Of a stretch of DNA of 64,000 nucleotides, positions 50,001-59,600 are shown piece after piece. Source of the stretch: Prochilodus magdalenae (lineage: Eukaryota > Chordata > Actinopteri > Characiformes > Prochilodontidae); assembly GCA_024036415.1 (NCBI GenBank), contig JAMWET010005005.1:140001-204000 (forward strand), given 5' to 3'. Numbering within the stretch: the stretch's first letter is position 1; each line of letters starts with the position of its first letter. The translations under genes were made by a program, and so were the position numbers. Below the pieces are notes generated by a model that saw only the letters and a list, made by a program, of their open reading frames with translations, was not told the origin of the DNA and ran no database searches.

Positions 50001-51953
50001 CCTAATGGTGTCCTGTGATAATCCATCCCATGCAGCTTGAATATCCTCACACAGTTCCTGCAGATGGTGCAGTAGGGATGGAGGTGGAGTGACACCAGGC
50101 CTACTGGACATGTGATGTGTGACAACAATTCATTCATCCTGGCGCTGACCACGGTGCCTCCACACACGGATTCGTTGGTCGTCTCCACTATGACTATGAA
50201 GCGGGACTCGTCCCTGAAGATGACCCGCTGCCATCCTGAATCACTCCATGACAGCCTGGCACGACACCACTGCAGTCTTTGGTGACGGTGACGTGGTGTT
50301 AAGGACAGGCGTTGTAACGGTCTGCGTGTATGTAGCAATCTTCCTATGGTGCTGGCACTAACAGGGTGACTCATGGAAGCAGCACTGCTCACCGAATGTC
50401 GGCAATCGTGGCTGTTGGGTCAGTCAGGTACAGCGATAAGGCCCATCCTCGCTTACGTCACACGTGTGGCCGAAGTTTCATTGCTGTCAGTTAGTTCGTT
50501 CTGGGTGCAGCTATTTGTGCAATTCATCTTTTGACAATGGGTGCAATAAAAAAACGTACAGGTAATGTGTAAGTAAACAGGTAAGCTGATACAATCTATT
50601 CTAGATACAGTAATGCTACGTACTGAAATGAGAGGCACGTTGTGTTCATCCAAATAACCTATACATGTTGCTGTCGCTCAGGATCATGGAATTGATATAG
50701 GTGATGTGACGGAGAGGAAGAAGCTGAGGGACAAACTAAACTGTAAGCCCTTCAAGTGGTACATAGACAATGTGTATCCTGAACTTGATACCTGGGAGGA
50801 CCTCGTCGCCTATGGCGCCGTAAGCAGCGTTCATTCCTATTCATATTTGTTTAAGATCCATCCATGAAGTGAAACACCCACATACACACTCACTAGTGAA
50901 CACACACACTAGGGGGCAGTGAGCACACTTACCCGGAGCGGTGGGTAGCCCTATCCACGGCGCCCGGGGAGCAGTTGGGGTTTAGGTGCCTTGCCCTCAG
51001 TCATTACTGTCAGTTCAGGGAATCGAACCGGCGACCCTCCGGTCACAAGGCTAGTTCCCTAACCTCCAGCCCACGACTGCCCCTTATTCTAAGAATTTCA
51101 GAAATCCAGAAAATCCAGATGCACCATGGAATTCTAGTAAGCTTGTAGGGTGGAGAAAGAAACATGGAGGTTTAGAAAAGGCTTAAAACACTTGTCAGTG
51201 TACGTTATTGCTTAATTGGTTGTCTGTTGATCTGTTCCACAGATGCGTAATGACCTCTCAGACCAATACTGCGTTGATCAGGGACCTGTTCCAGGGAGTA
51301 TTCCCATTCTGTACCAGTGCCATTTCTACGAACCTCAGGTTTGTGCTCTGGCATCGGCTCCACAGTGTCTTAACACTAGATGCACAAAAGATATTTAGAT
51401 CTTGGACCAGGTAACTGTCTCTCTGAGTCATCATGACCATCATCCCCTTGTTGTCTTTACACAGAACTGTTACTACAGGCTGAGTGGGGAGATTTACATC
51501 GGAGGCATCAAATCTCATAAGTACAACAGTAACCGCTGCCTAGTAGATCCTGGCGAGGGACACATACCTGGACTGCACGACTGTAAATTAGCCAATGAGA
51601 AAGGATTCCACACATACTGGGACTTTAAACAGGTATTATGCCAGGATCCCAGCAGCACCACCTGCTGGTTATTGTAGGACATCACTGCACACTCTATTTC
51701 CAATCCTGGTGGGGGTCAAGGCTGGGAAACAATAAAGCCCTTGCTTTAGTACACATTGCCACCCACTGACCTTGTACCTGGTTCTCTGTTAAGGTATCTG
51801 TGCCTCCTTTATCTTCAGGGTCGACCAATAAGGAACAGAGGCACTAACAGATGTCTTGAGATTGCCCAAGGAGAGGATTCGTACTACCATCTCGTCATTC
51901 AGGCATGCAGTGGGCAGCGCTGGAGGATAAAACACGTCATCAGAGACTTTTAA
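38064..51953 (+). CDS. galnt8: Polypeptide N-acetylgalactosaminyltransferase 8-like, copy B, 11 exons
   Basis: Tandem paralogue of copy A with the same exon structure. Exons: 38064-38247, 39500-39824, 41600-41766, 41986-42169, 43568-43765, 48046-48160, 48247-48432, 50682-50819, 51243-51338, 51465-51632, 51819-51953. All phases fit, total 1896 nt, 631 aa. All exons except exon 2 equal those of copy A in length. Exon 2 is 27 nt longer because the stem has more Pro-Lys-Glu units ([14 protein letters not shown]). Membrane anchor about 9-27, metal-binding D-A-H at about 278-280, YGGENVEL from about 381, lectin domain with CLVDPG and CLEIA near the C-terminus. No stops or frameshifts; conserved residues are kept, so it is likely functional. 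Intron 5 (4.3 kb) carries the 165-bp satellite; introns 2, 4, 7 and 8 carry transposons that copy A lacks. Confidence 0.95.
38575..39235. mobile_element. Dispersed transposon-derived repeat, copy B intron 1
   Basis: The stretch with TGGTGGTGGTGTGTTAGTGT, CTGGTGTGAGTGGATCAGAC and CAGCAGTGCTGCTGGAGTGT is a very abundant repeat in characin-like and other fish genomes, as I recall. It ends in a Tc1 C-terminal block ([51 protein letters not shown]). Confidence 0.65.
39868..40405 (-). mobile_element. Tc1-derived non-autonomous element, copy B intron 2
   Basis: Same family as 52941-53471 but in opposite orientation. Ends: TGAAACTGAAACACCTGGTT at left; GGTGTTTCAGTTTCATTGTC and ACCCCTGTA at right. 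The interior shares CCTTTTGCGGCCAATACAGC and TCTTGCAGGATAGTGGCCAG. The left terminus is truncated in TATATA sequence. Confidence 0.8.
41425..41565. mobile_element. MITE-like dispersed repeat, copy B intron 2
   Basis: The ends AGCCTGGTCCTGGAGG and CCTCCAGGAGTAGGATTGAG are approximately inverted. About 140 bp, noncoding, same family as 25380 and 32656. Confidence 0.6.
42226..42988. mobile_element. Composite TIR element containing Tc1-family sequence, copy B intron 4
   Basis: The left end GTAACACTTTACGTTTAGTG...CATGAAGTAATG (42226-42268) is the inverse of CATTACTTCATG...TTAATGTAAAGTGTTGC (about 42941-42988), with some mismatches. Inside it at about 42375-42905 is a member of the Tc1 relic family also found at 33415 and 49911. 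So either one element has nested in another or the two ends belong together. Confidence 0.65.
43766..44144. other. Start of copy B intron 5, no feature seen
   Basis: Intronic sequence with weak similarity to copy A intron 5. No repeat until the satellite begins. Confidence 0.5.
44145..46175. repeat. 165-bp tandem satellite in galnt8 copy B intron 5
   Basis: About 12 copies. GGGTCTCGGGCGAAAGAAAG starts at 44391, 44556, 44721, 44886, 45051, 45216, 45381, about 45707, 45872 and 46038, i.e. mostly 165-bp spacing. One copy near 45546-45710 has lost 4 bp. The first unit (44145-44390) is diverged and the last fades after about 46175. Because 165 is divisible by 3, the minus strand stays open for 285 codons with a 55-residue period ([13 protein letters not shown]...). 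I treat that as a by-product, although it is unusually clean. Confidence 0.96.
46990..47335 (+). mobile_element. SINE/LINE-tail-like conserved fish repeat
   Basis: GGGTTCCCCTCTTGAGCCTG GTTCCTCTCGAGGCTTC, AAGGAGTTTTTCCTCACC, CTCTGGCTTGC and GTGAAGCTGCTTTGGGACAA are the landmarks of a repeat very common in ostariophysan fish genomes, ending in a GCTTTGAGACAA-type tail. It lies in copy B intron 5. Confidence 0.6.
49175..49243. repeat. Near-perfect hairpin, copy B intron 7
   Basis: Arms 49175-49207 and 49211-49243 are inverted copies of about 33 bp with two mismatches, separated by AGG. The left arm contains TTCAGCACCTTGACCTGCAA and the right arm contains TTGGAGGTCAAGGTGCTGAA. The transcript would fold into a long stem. 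There is no similar feature in copy A, whose intron 7 is only 148 bp. It could be a fused-ends MITE or a precursor hairpin. Confidence 0.85.
49911..50545 (-). mobile_element. Tc1-like relic, copy B intron 7
   Basis: The most complete member of the family at 33415/42226/52273. The minus strand encodes [11 protein letters not shown] debris plus [41 protein letters not shown] (catalytic D...DESRF block of Tc1) and a C-terminal [20 protein letters not shown]. Frame breaks are present. Confidence 0.85.
50870..51090 (-). mobile_element. tRNA-derived SINE, copy B intron 8
   Basis: GAATCGAACCGGCGACCC on the plus strand is, on the minus strand, GGTTCGATTCC, a polymerase III B box. It is followed in the plus direction by CACAAGGCTAGTTCCC and ACTGCCCC. 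CTTACCCGGAGCGGTGGGTA and CGGCGCCCGGGGAGCAGTTG belong to the body. It occupies the intron where copy A has the telomere repeat. Confidence 0.75.
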
Positions 51954-52159
51954 CCAGCTTTGCGGTGCTCATCTTTTTCAAAAGGCAAGCCAAAGAAGTG
52001 AAACACGTGCAACTGGCTTGGTTTACCAGTGACCTCTAAATGAGGTAAAGGGGTCAGTTCAGTTCCAGATGTGAAAACATGGGCCTTGTTACTTACTGCA
52101 CAAAAAGACTTGTTACTGTTCTGTACTGCATGTAGGCCTGTACACCAATTTACAGTCCT

Positions 52160-52165
52160 AATAAA
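52160..52165 (+). terminator. Polyadenylation signal of galnt8 copy B
   Basis: AATAAA about 207 bp after the copy B stop codon, at a distance like that in copy A. Confidence 0.6.
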
Positions 52166-52272
52166 AAACCCGATACCAAATAATCACTGTTTACTTTCCA
52201 CACTCGTTGGCAGGTGCTCTATAAGACGGTGGGTTACAGTTTCATTTAAGAAAATGTGAAAAAGCACTCATT

Positions 52273-52725
52273 GCACCCCCACAGAATTGACCAACATGAA
52301 TGAAATTTGGTGGGCAGGTTTGATTGTGGACATTCAGCGACCAGTGATGCCCTCCATGAGTCATCCTGTTAATGCCGGCACCATTGGTAGATGACCGCAT
52401 GACGCAGGACTACATGCATGCAGACTGTTCCAACGACTGGCCTCAGCGTCACCAAAGTCTCAGAATGTGAACGGGTCATCATCAGCGACGAGCCAGCCTT
52501 GGTCTTGGTCGAGACAACAAACGAATCTGTGTGTGGAGGCACCGTAGTCAGCACCAAGATGAACAGTGGGTTGTCCCACATCCAGAAGGCCTGGCGTCAC
52601 TCCGCCTCCACCCGTACCGCACAATCTACAGGAACTGTGTGAGAATGTACTAGCTTCATGGGATGGATTATCACAGGACACCATTAGGAACCTCTACAGC
52701 TCCATGCCAAGGTTACTGCGGTATA
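52273..52725 (+). mobile_element. Tc1-like relic downstream of copy B
   Basis: Plus-strand coding direction: CGACGAGCCAGCCTTGG (DEPALV, the DESRF-equivalent), TCACTCCGCCTCCACCCGTA, then GATTATCACAGGACACCATT AGGAACCTCTACAGCTCCATGCC. Same family as 33415 and 49911, opposite orientation. Confidence 0.8.
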
Positions 52726-52940
52726 CGGCGTATAGGTATCCGTGTCACAGTCCTATTCCTGTGCTGTATGTTATGACCTTATACACTGTGTACATGCATC
52801 ACTGTTTGCTGTTCATGCAAATTGACTGGTATTAAACAGAAGACTTGAAGATGTTTAGGAAAATGTCAAAGCATATACACAACAGTGCTTCTGGGCCATT
52901 CCTGAAATTTCCAGCTGGTCATGCATACATACATACATAC

Positions 52941-53471
52941 AGGGGTTGGACAATGAAACTGAAACACCTGTCATTTTAGTGTGGGGTTTCATGGCTAAAT
53001 TGGACCAGCCTGGTGGCCAATCTTCATTAATTGCACATTGCACCAGTAAGAGCAGAGTGTGAAGGTTCAGTTAGCAGGTAAGAGCACAGTTCTGCTCAAA
53101 ATACTGCAATGCACACAGCATTATGGGAGACATACCAGAGTTCAAAAGAGGACAGATTGTTGGTGCACGTCTTGCTGGCGCATCTGTGACCAAGACAGCA
53201 AGTCTTTGTGATGTATCAAAAGCCACGGTATCCAGGGTAATGTCAGCATACCACCAAGTAGGACGAACCTCCACCAGCATCACGTAGTGACCTGGCCACT
53301 ATCCTGCAAGAAGAATGGCTTAAACTCCCTCTGACCACTGTGCAGGACTTGTACATGTCATTCCCAAGACGAACTGACGCTGTATTGGCCGCAAAAGGAG
53401 GCCCTACACCATACTAATAAATGATTGTGGTCTAAAACCAGGTGTTTCAGTTTCATTGTCCAACCCCTGTA
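52941..53471. mobile_element. Tc1-derived element with intact inverted ends in a CATA microsatellite
   Basis: The ends CAGGGGTTGGACAATGAAAC (from about 52940) and GTTTCATTGTCCAACCCCTG (to about 53470) are perfect inverses and continue for about 30 bp, flanked by TA on both sides. The element sits inside (CATA)n/(TACA)n. The interior (about 470 bp) has lost most of the transposase, keeping TTATGGGAGACATACCAGAG TTCAAAAGAGGACAGATTGT-type N-terminal sequence. The well-preserved ends suggest recent mobility. Related copy at 39868. Confidence 0.9.
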
Positions 53472-53543
53472 CATACATACATACATACATACCCTAGTAC
53501 AAAATAATAAAAGGCAAGAGAGATTTCTAGAGAGAGAAAAATA

Positions 53544-53549
53544 TTTATT
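53544..53549 (-). terminator. Polyadenylation signal of the repeat-protein gene
   Basis: AATAAA on the minus strand, 52 bp after the inferred TAA stop at 53602, followed by T-rich sequence. It supports the last-exon model. Confidence 0.75.
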
Positions 53550-53601
53550 GTCCAGACAGATGCCACTCATTCATCACATTAGCAGAGACTCAGATTTGCA
53601 T

Positions 53602-56600
53602 TTACGTGCTCAGAATTTCTTGGGCTGCCACGCTATTGTTGGCTTGATTATGGAGCACACGGTCCACAGGATCCACTAATCTGAAACCCTCACTTTCAAC
53701 TTCTGATTTGATGGACCATAAACGCTCTATGGAGAAAGAAAAAAGATCAATAACAAGTGCCATACATGCCAGTCATTACTGAAACTGGAACGTGAAACAA
53801 GAACTCCCCTTGCATCAAAATGTATACACTGTGGTACAGTTCTCACCTTTAGTCAAAGCAGATTGCGCAGCTCCATGAGACGTTTCTCTTTTAAACATCT
53901 TCCTCTCAGAAGCCAAATCCCGATTTTTCCAAGACTTATCCTTAGTGAAAGGATCTGTACTTGAGACCAGCACTGCAGAGGGCTTAGATTCAGCAGCGTC
54001 TTTCAAATATACAGGAGTGTTTACCTTTTGAACAGAATCGGTGTTGCAGTTAGACAATGCCGATGAACTGGGCTCAGCTCCTTGAATAGACTCGTTTGGG
54101 ATTGGAGGAGACTCTGCTTTTCCAGATTTAGGTTCAGATGCAATACTTCTACTTGCCAGTGTGTTCAGTTCTCCAGAGGAATCTTCCCTCAAATAAGCCT
54201 TTGATTCATTTTGTTCACTCACTTTTAAAGGAAGGCCTACAGTCCAGGGTGTTTGTTCGGGCATGGGCTTGGACCCAACAATGTCTACAGGAGGATTCAC
54301 CTTTGCAAATGAATCTTCCTTGTGTCCACGCCCTGATACAGCAGCACCAACGTCTGGAAGGAAGTTCACCATTCCAAAAGAATCTTTGCTTTGTCCATGC
54401 TCTGACTCAGCAGCATCAACGATATCCACAGGAAGGTTCTCCTTTCCAACAGAGTCTTTGCCAGGTCCATGCCCTGATCCAGCAGCACCAACAATATCTA
54501 CAGGAAGGTTCTCCTTGCCAACCGAATCTTTGCCAGGTCCACGGCCTGATCCAGCAGCACCAACAATATCCACAGGAAGGTTCTCCTTGCCAACCGAATC
54601 TTTGCCAGGTCCATGCCCTGATCCAGCAGCACCAACACTATCTACAGGAAGGTTCTCCTTGCCAACCGAATCTTTGCCAGGTCCATGCCCTGATCCAGCA
54701 GCACCAACAGTATCCAGAGGAAGGTTCTCCTTTCCAACAGAATCTTTGCCAGGTCCACGGCCTGATCCAGCAGCACCAACAATATCCACAGGAAGGTTCT
54801 CCTTGCCAACAGAATCTTTGCCAGGTCCACGGCCTGATCCAGCAGCACCAACAGTATCCAGAGGATGGTTCTCCTTGCCAACAGAATCTTTGCCAGGTCC
54901 ATGCCCTGATCCAGCAGCACCAACAATATCCACAGGAAGGTTCTCCTTTCCAACAGAATCTTTGCCAGGTCCATGCCCTGATCCAGCAGCACCAACAGTA
55001 TCCAGAGGATGGTTCTCCTTGCCAACAGAATCTTTGCCAGGTCCATGCCCTGATCCAGCAGCACCAACAGTATCCACTAGAAGGTTCTCCTTGCCAACAG
55101 AATCTTTGCCAGGTCCATGCCCTGATCCAGCAGCACTAACAATATCCACTGGAAGGTTCTCCTTGCCAACAGAATCTTTGCCAGGTCCATGCCCTGATCC
55201 AGCAGCACCAACAGTATCCAGAGGATGGTTCTCCTTGCCAACAGAATCTTTGCCAGGTCCATGCCCTGATCCAGCAGCACCAACAGTATCCAGAGGATGG
55301 TTCTCCTTGCCAACAGAATCTTTGCCAGGTCCATGCCCTGATCCAGCAGCACCAACAGTATCCACTAGAAGGTTCTCCTTGCCAACAGAATCTTTGCCAG
55401 GTCCATGCCCTGATCCAGCAGCACTAACAATATCCACTGGAAGGTTCTCCTTGCCAACAGAATCTTTGTCAGGTCCATGCCCTGATCCAGCAGCACTAAC
55501 AATATCCACAGGAAGGTTCTCCTTGCCAACAGAATCTTTGCCAGGTCCATGCCCTGATCCAGCAGCACTAACAATATCCACAGGAAGGTTCTCCTTGCCA
55601 ACAGAATCTTTGCCAGGTCCATGCCCTGATCCAGCAGCACCAACAGTATCCACTAGAAGGTTCTCCTTGCCAACCGAATCTTTGCCAGGTCCATGCCCTG
55701 ATCCAGCAGCACCAACAATATCCACTGGAAGGTTCTCCTTGCCAACCGAATCTTTGCCAGGTCCATGCCCCGATTCAGCAGCACCAACAATATCCACAGG
55801 AAGGTTCTCCTTTCCAACAGAATCTTTGCCAGGTCCACGCCCCGATTCAGCAGCATTAACGTCTGGAAGAAAGTTCTCCTTTCCAACAGTATCTTTGCCA
55901 GGTCCATGCTTTGAAAAATCTTCTCCAGACGCATCTTCGGATCCAGTAGCTTCATCTGTTTTCACAGGATGGCTCACCTCTTCAGAAGAAGCTGGTTTCC
56001 CAAACCCAGCTTTATCTGCTTTAGCAGGAGGACTTGCTGTACCCGGGAATGGTGTCCCAGATGCAAGCTGCAACGCTGGAGATTCACCTGCTTTTACAGC
56101 AGGGTTTGTCTTTCTCGTAGGTGGTTTTCCAGATCCAGGTTGCATTGCAACTTCACCTGCTTGAGCAGGAGGGTTTGCTTTTCCAGGAGGTAGTTTTCCA
56201 GATTCGGGCTTCAACACTGGAGCTTTAACTGCAGGGCTCACCTGTCCAGAAGGTGGTTTTCCAGATCCAGGCTTAGCTACTGCAACTTCACCTGCTTTGG
56301 CAGGAGGGTTTGCTTTTCCAGGAGGTAGTTTTCCAGATTCGGGCTTCAACACTGGAGCTTTAACTGGGGGGCTCACCTGTCCAGAGGGTGGTTTTCCATA
56401 TCCAGGCTTAGTTACTGCAACTTCACCTGCTTTGCCAAGAGGGTTTGTTTTTTCAGATCCAGGTTGTGGCACTGCAGGTTCACCTGCTTTGGCAGGAGGG
56501 TTTGCTTTTCCAGGAGGTAGTTTTCCAGAGTCAGGCTTCAACGCTGGAGTTTTACCTGGGGGGCTCACCTGTCCAGGAGGTGATTTTTCAGATCCAGGCT

Positions 56601-59600
56601 TAGTTACTGCAACTTCACCTGCTTTGCCAGGAGGGTTTGTTTTTCCAGATCCAGGTTGTGGCACTGCAGGTTCACCTGCTTTGGCAGGAGGGTTTGCTTT
56701 CCCAGGAGGTAGTTTTCCAGATTCAGGCTTCAACACTGGAGCTTTAACTGGGGGGCTCACCTGTCCAGAAGGTGGTTTTCCAGATCCAGGCTTAGTTACT
56801 GCAACTTCACTTGCTTTGGGAGGAGGGCTTGCTTTTCCAGATCCAGGCTGTGGCACCGCAGCTTCACCTGCTTTGGGAGGAGGGTTTGCTTTTCCAGATC
56901 CAGGTTGTGGCACTGCAGGTTCACCTGCTTTGGGAGGAGGGTTTGCTTTTCCAGATCCAGGCTGAGTCACTGCAGGTTCGCCTGCTTTGGGAGGAGGGTT
57001 TGCTTTTCCAGATCCAGGTTGTGGCACTGCAGCTTCCCCTGCTTTGGGAGAAGGGTTTGCTTTTCCAGGAGGTAGTTTTCCAGATTCAGGCTTCAACACT
57101 GGAGTTTTACCTGGGGGGCTCACCTGTCCAGAAAGTGTTTTTCCTGCCCCATGTTGTGGCACTGCAGCTTCACCTGCTTTGGCAGGAGGGTTTGCCTTTC
57201 CAGGAGATGGTTTTCCAGATTCAGGCTTCAACACTGGAGCTTTAACTGGGGGGCTCACCTGTCCAGAGGGTGGTTTTCCAGATCCAGGCTTAGTCACTGC
57301 AACTTCACCTGCTTTGGCAGGAGGGTTTGCTTTTCCAGGAGGTGGTTTTCCAGATCCAGGTTGTGGCACTGCAGCTTCACCTGCTTTGGGAGGAGGGTTT
57401 GCTTTTCCAGGAGGTAGTTTTCCAGATTCAGGCTTCAACACTGGAGCTTCACCTGGGGGGCTCACCTGTCCAGAAGGTGGTTTTCCAGATCCAGGCTTTG
57501 CAGTCACTGCAGCTTAACTTCTTTCACCCTTGGTTTGCCTTTCCAGGAGATGGTTTTCCTGCTCCAGGTTGTGGCACTGCAGCTTGTCCCGCTTTGGCAG
57601 GAGGGTTTGCCTTTCCAGGAGATGGTTTTCCAGGACCAGGTTGTGGTACTGGCAAGGGTTCACCTGCTTTTCAGAGGCAGTAATTGTTTTCCAGATTCAG
57701 GCTTCAAAACACTGGAGCTTTACACGGGGGGGCCTCACCTGTCCAGAGGGTGGTTTTTCAGATCCAGATCCTGTTTGTGCACTGCAGCTTCACCTGCTTT
57801 TGGCAGGAAGGGTTTGCTTTTTCTCCAGGAGATGGTTTTTCCAGATCACAGAGCTGTGGCACTGCAGCTTCATTCTTTTTTGGGGCAGAAGGGTTTCACC
57901 TCTCCAGAAAGATGGTTATTTTTCCAGATTCAGGCTTCATGCCACTTGCAGCTTCAACCCACTTTGGCAGGAGGGTCTTGCCTTTTCCAGGAGGTGGTTT
58001 TTCAGATCGCGGGGCTGTGGCAACTGCAGCTTTCCACCTGCTTTGAGCAGGAGGGTTTTGCTTTTTCCAGGAGAGAATGGTTTTTCCAGAGTCAGGCTTC
58101 AACACTGGAGTTTTACCCTGGGGGGGCTCACCTGTCCAGAAGGTGGTTTTTCCCCGATCCCCAGCTTAGTTTGCTGCAACTTCACCCTGCTTTGCCAGGA
58201 GGGTTTTGCTGTTTTTCCAGATCCATGTTTGTGGCACTGCAGGTTTCACCTGCTTTGGCTGGACACGGCAAGTTTTTTTTTTGCTTTCCCAGGAGGTAGT
58301 TTTCCAGATTCAGGCTTCAACACTGGAGTTTTACCTGGGGGGCTCACCTGTCCAGGAGGCTTAGTTACTGCAACTTCACCTGCTTTGCCAGGAAGGTTTG
58401 TTTTTCCAGATCCAGGTTGTGGCACTGCAGGTTCACCTGCTTTGGCAGGAGGGTTTGCTTTCCCAGGAGGTAGTTTTCCAGCTCCAGGCAGAGCACTTCA
58501 ACACTGGACCCAGCTTTGGCTGGGGGGCTCTTTGCTTTTCCAGGAGGTGTTTTTTTTCAGATCCAGGCTTACTAACACTGGAGCTGCAACTGGGGGCACA
58601 TTTCACTGCTTTCCAGGAGGGTTTGTTTTTCCAGCCTCCATGACTGAGTCCACTGCAAAAAACTGCAGGTTCACCTGCTTTGGGCAGGAGGGTTTGCCTT
58701 TCCAGGAGTATGTTTTTCCCAGAGTTCAGTCACTTCAACGCTGGAGTTTTACCTGGGGGGAATAGGTCAAACCTTGTCCAGGAGGTGATTTTTCAGATCC
58801 AGGCTTAGTTACTGCAACTTCACCTGCTTTGCCAGGAGGGTTTGTTTTTCCAGATCCAGGTTGTGGCACTGCAGGTTCACCTGCTTTGGCAGGAGGGTTT
58901 GCTTTCCCAGGAGGTAGTTTTCCAGCTCCAGGCTGAGTCACTGCAACTTCACCTGCTTTGGCAGGAGGGTTTGCTTTTCCAGGAGGTAGTTTTCCAGATT
59001 CAGGCTTCAACACTGGAGTTTTACCTGGGGGGCTCACCTGTCCAGGAGGCTTAGTTACTGCAACTTCACCTGCTTTGCCAGGATGGTTTGTTTTTCCAGA
59101 TCCAGGTTGTGGCACTGCAGGTTCACCTGCTTTGGCAGGAGGGTTTGCTTTCCCAGGAGGTAGTTTTCCAGCTCCAGGCTGAGTCACTGCAACTTGACCA
59201 GCTTTGGCAGGAGGGTTTGCTTTTCCAGGAGGTAGTTTTCCAGATTCAGGCTTCAACACTGGAGCTTTAACTGGGGGGCTCACCTGTCCAGAGGGTGGTT
59301 TTTCAGATCCAGGCTTAGTTACTGCAACTTCACTTGCTTTGGGAGGAGGGCTTGCTTTTCCAGATCCAGGCTGTGGCACTGCAGCTTCACCTGCTTTGGC
59401 AGGAGGGTTTGCTTTTCCAGGAGGTGGTTTTCCAGATTCAGGCTTCAACACTGGAGTTTTACCTGGGGGGCTCACCTGTCCAGAAAGTGTTTTTCCAGCT
59501 CCAGGCTGAGTCACTGCAGGTTCACCTGCTTGAGCAGGAGGGTTTGCTTTTCCAGGAGGTAGTTTTCCAGATTCAGGCTTCAACACTGGAGTTTTACCTG

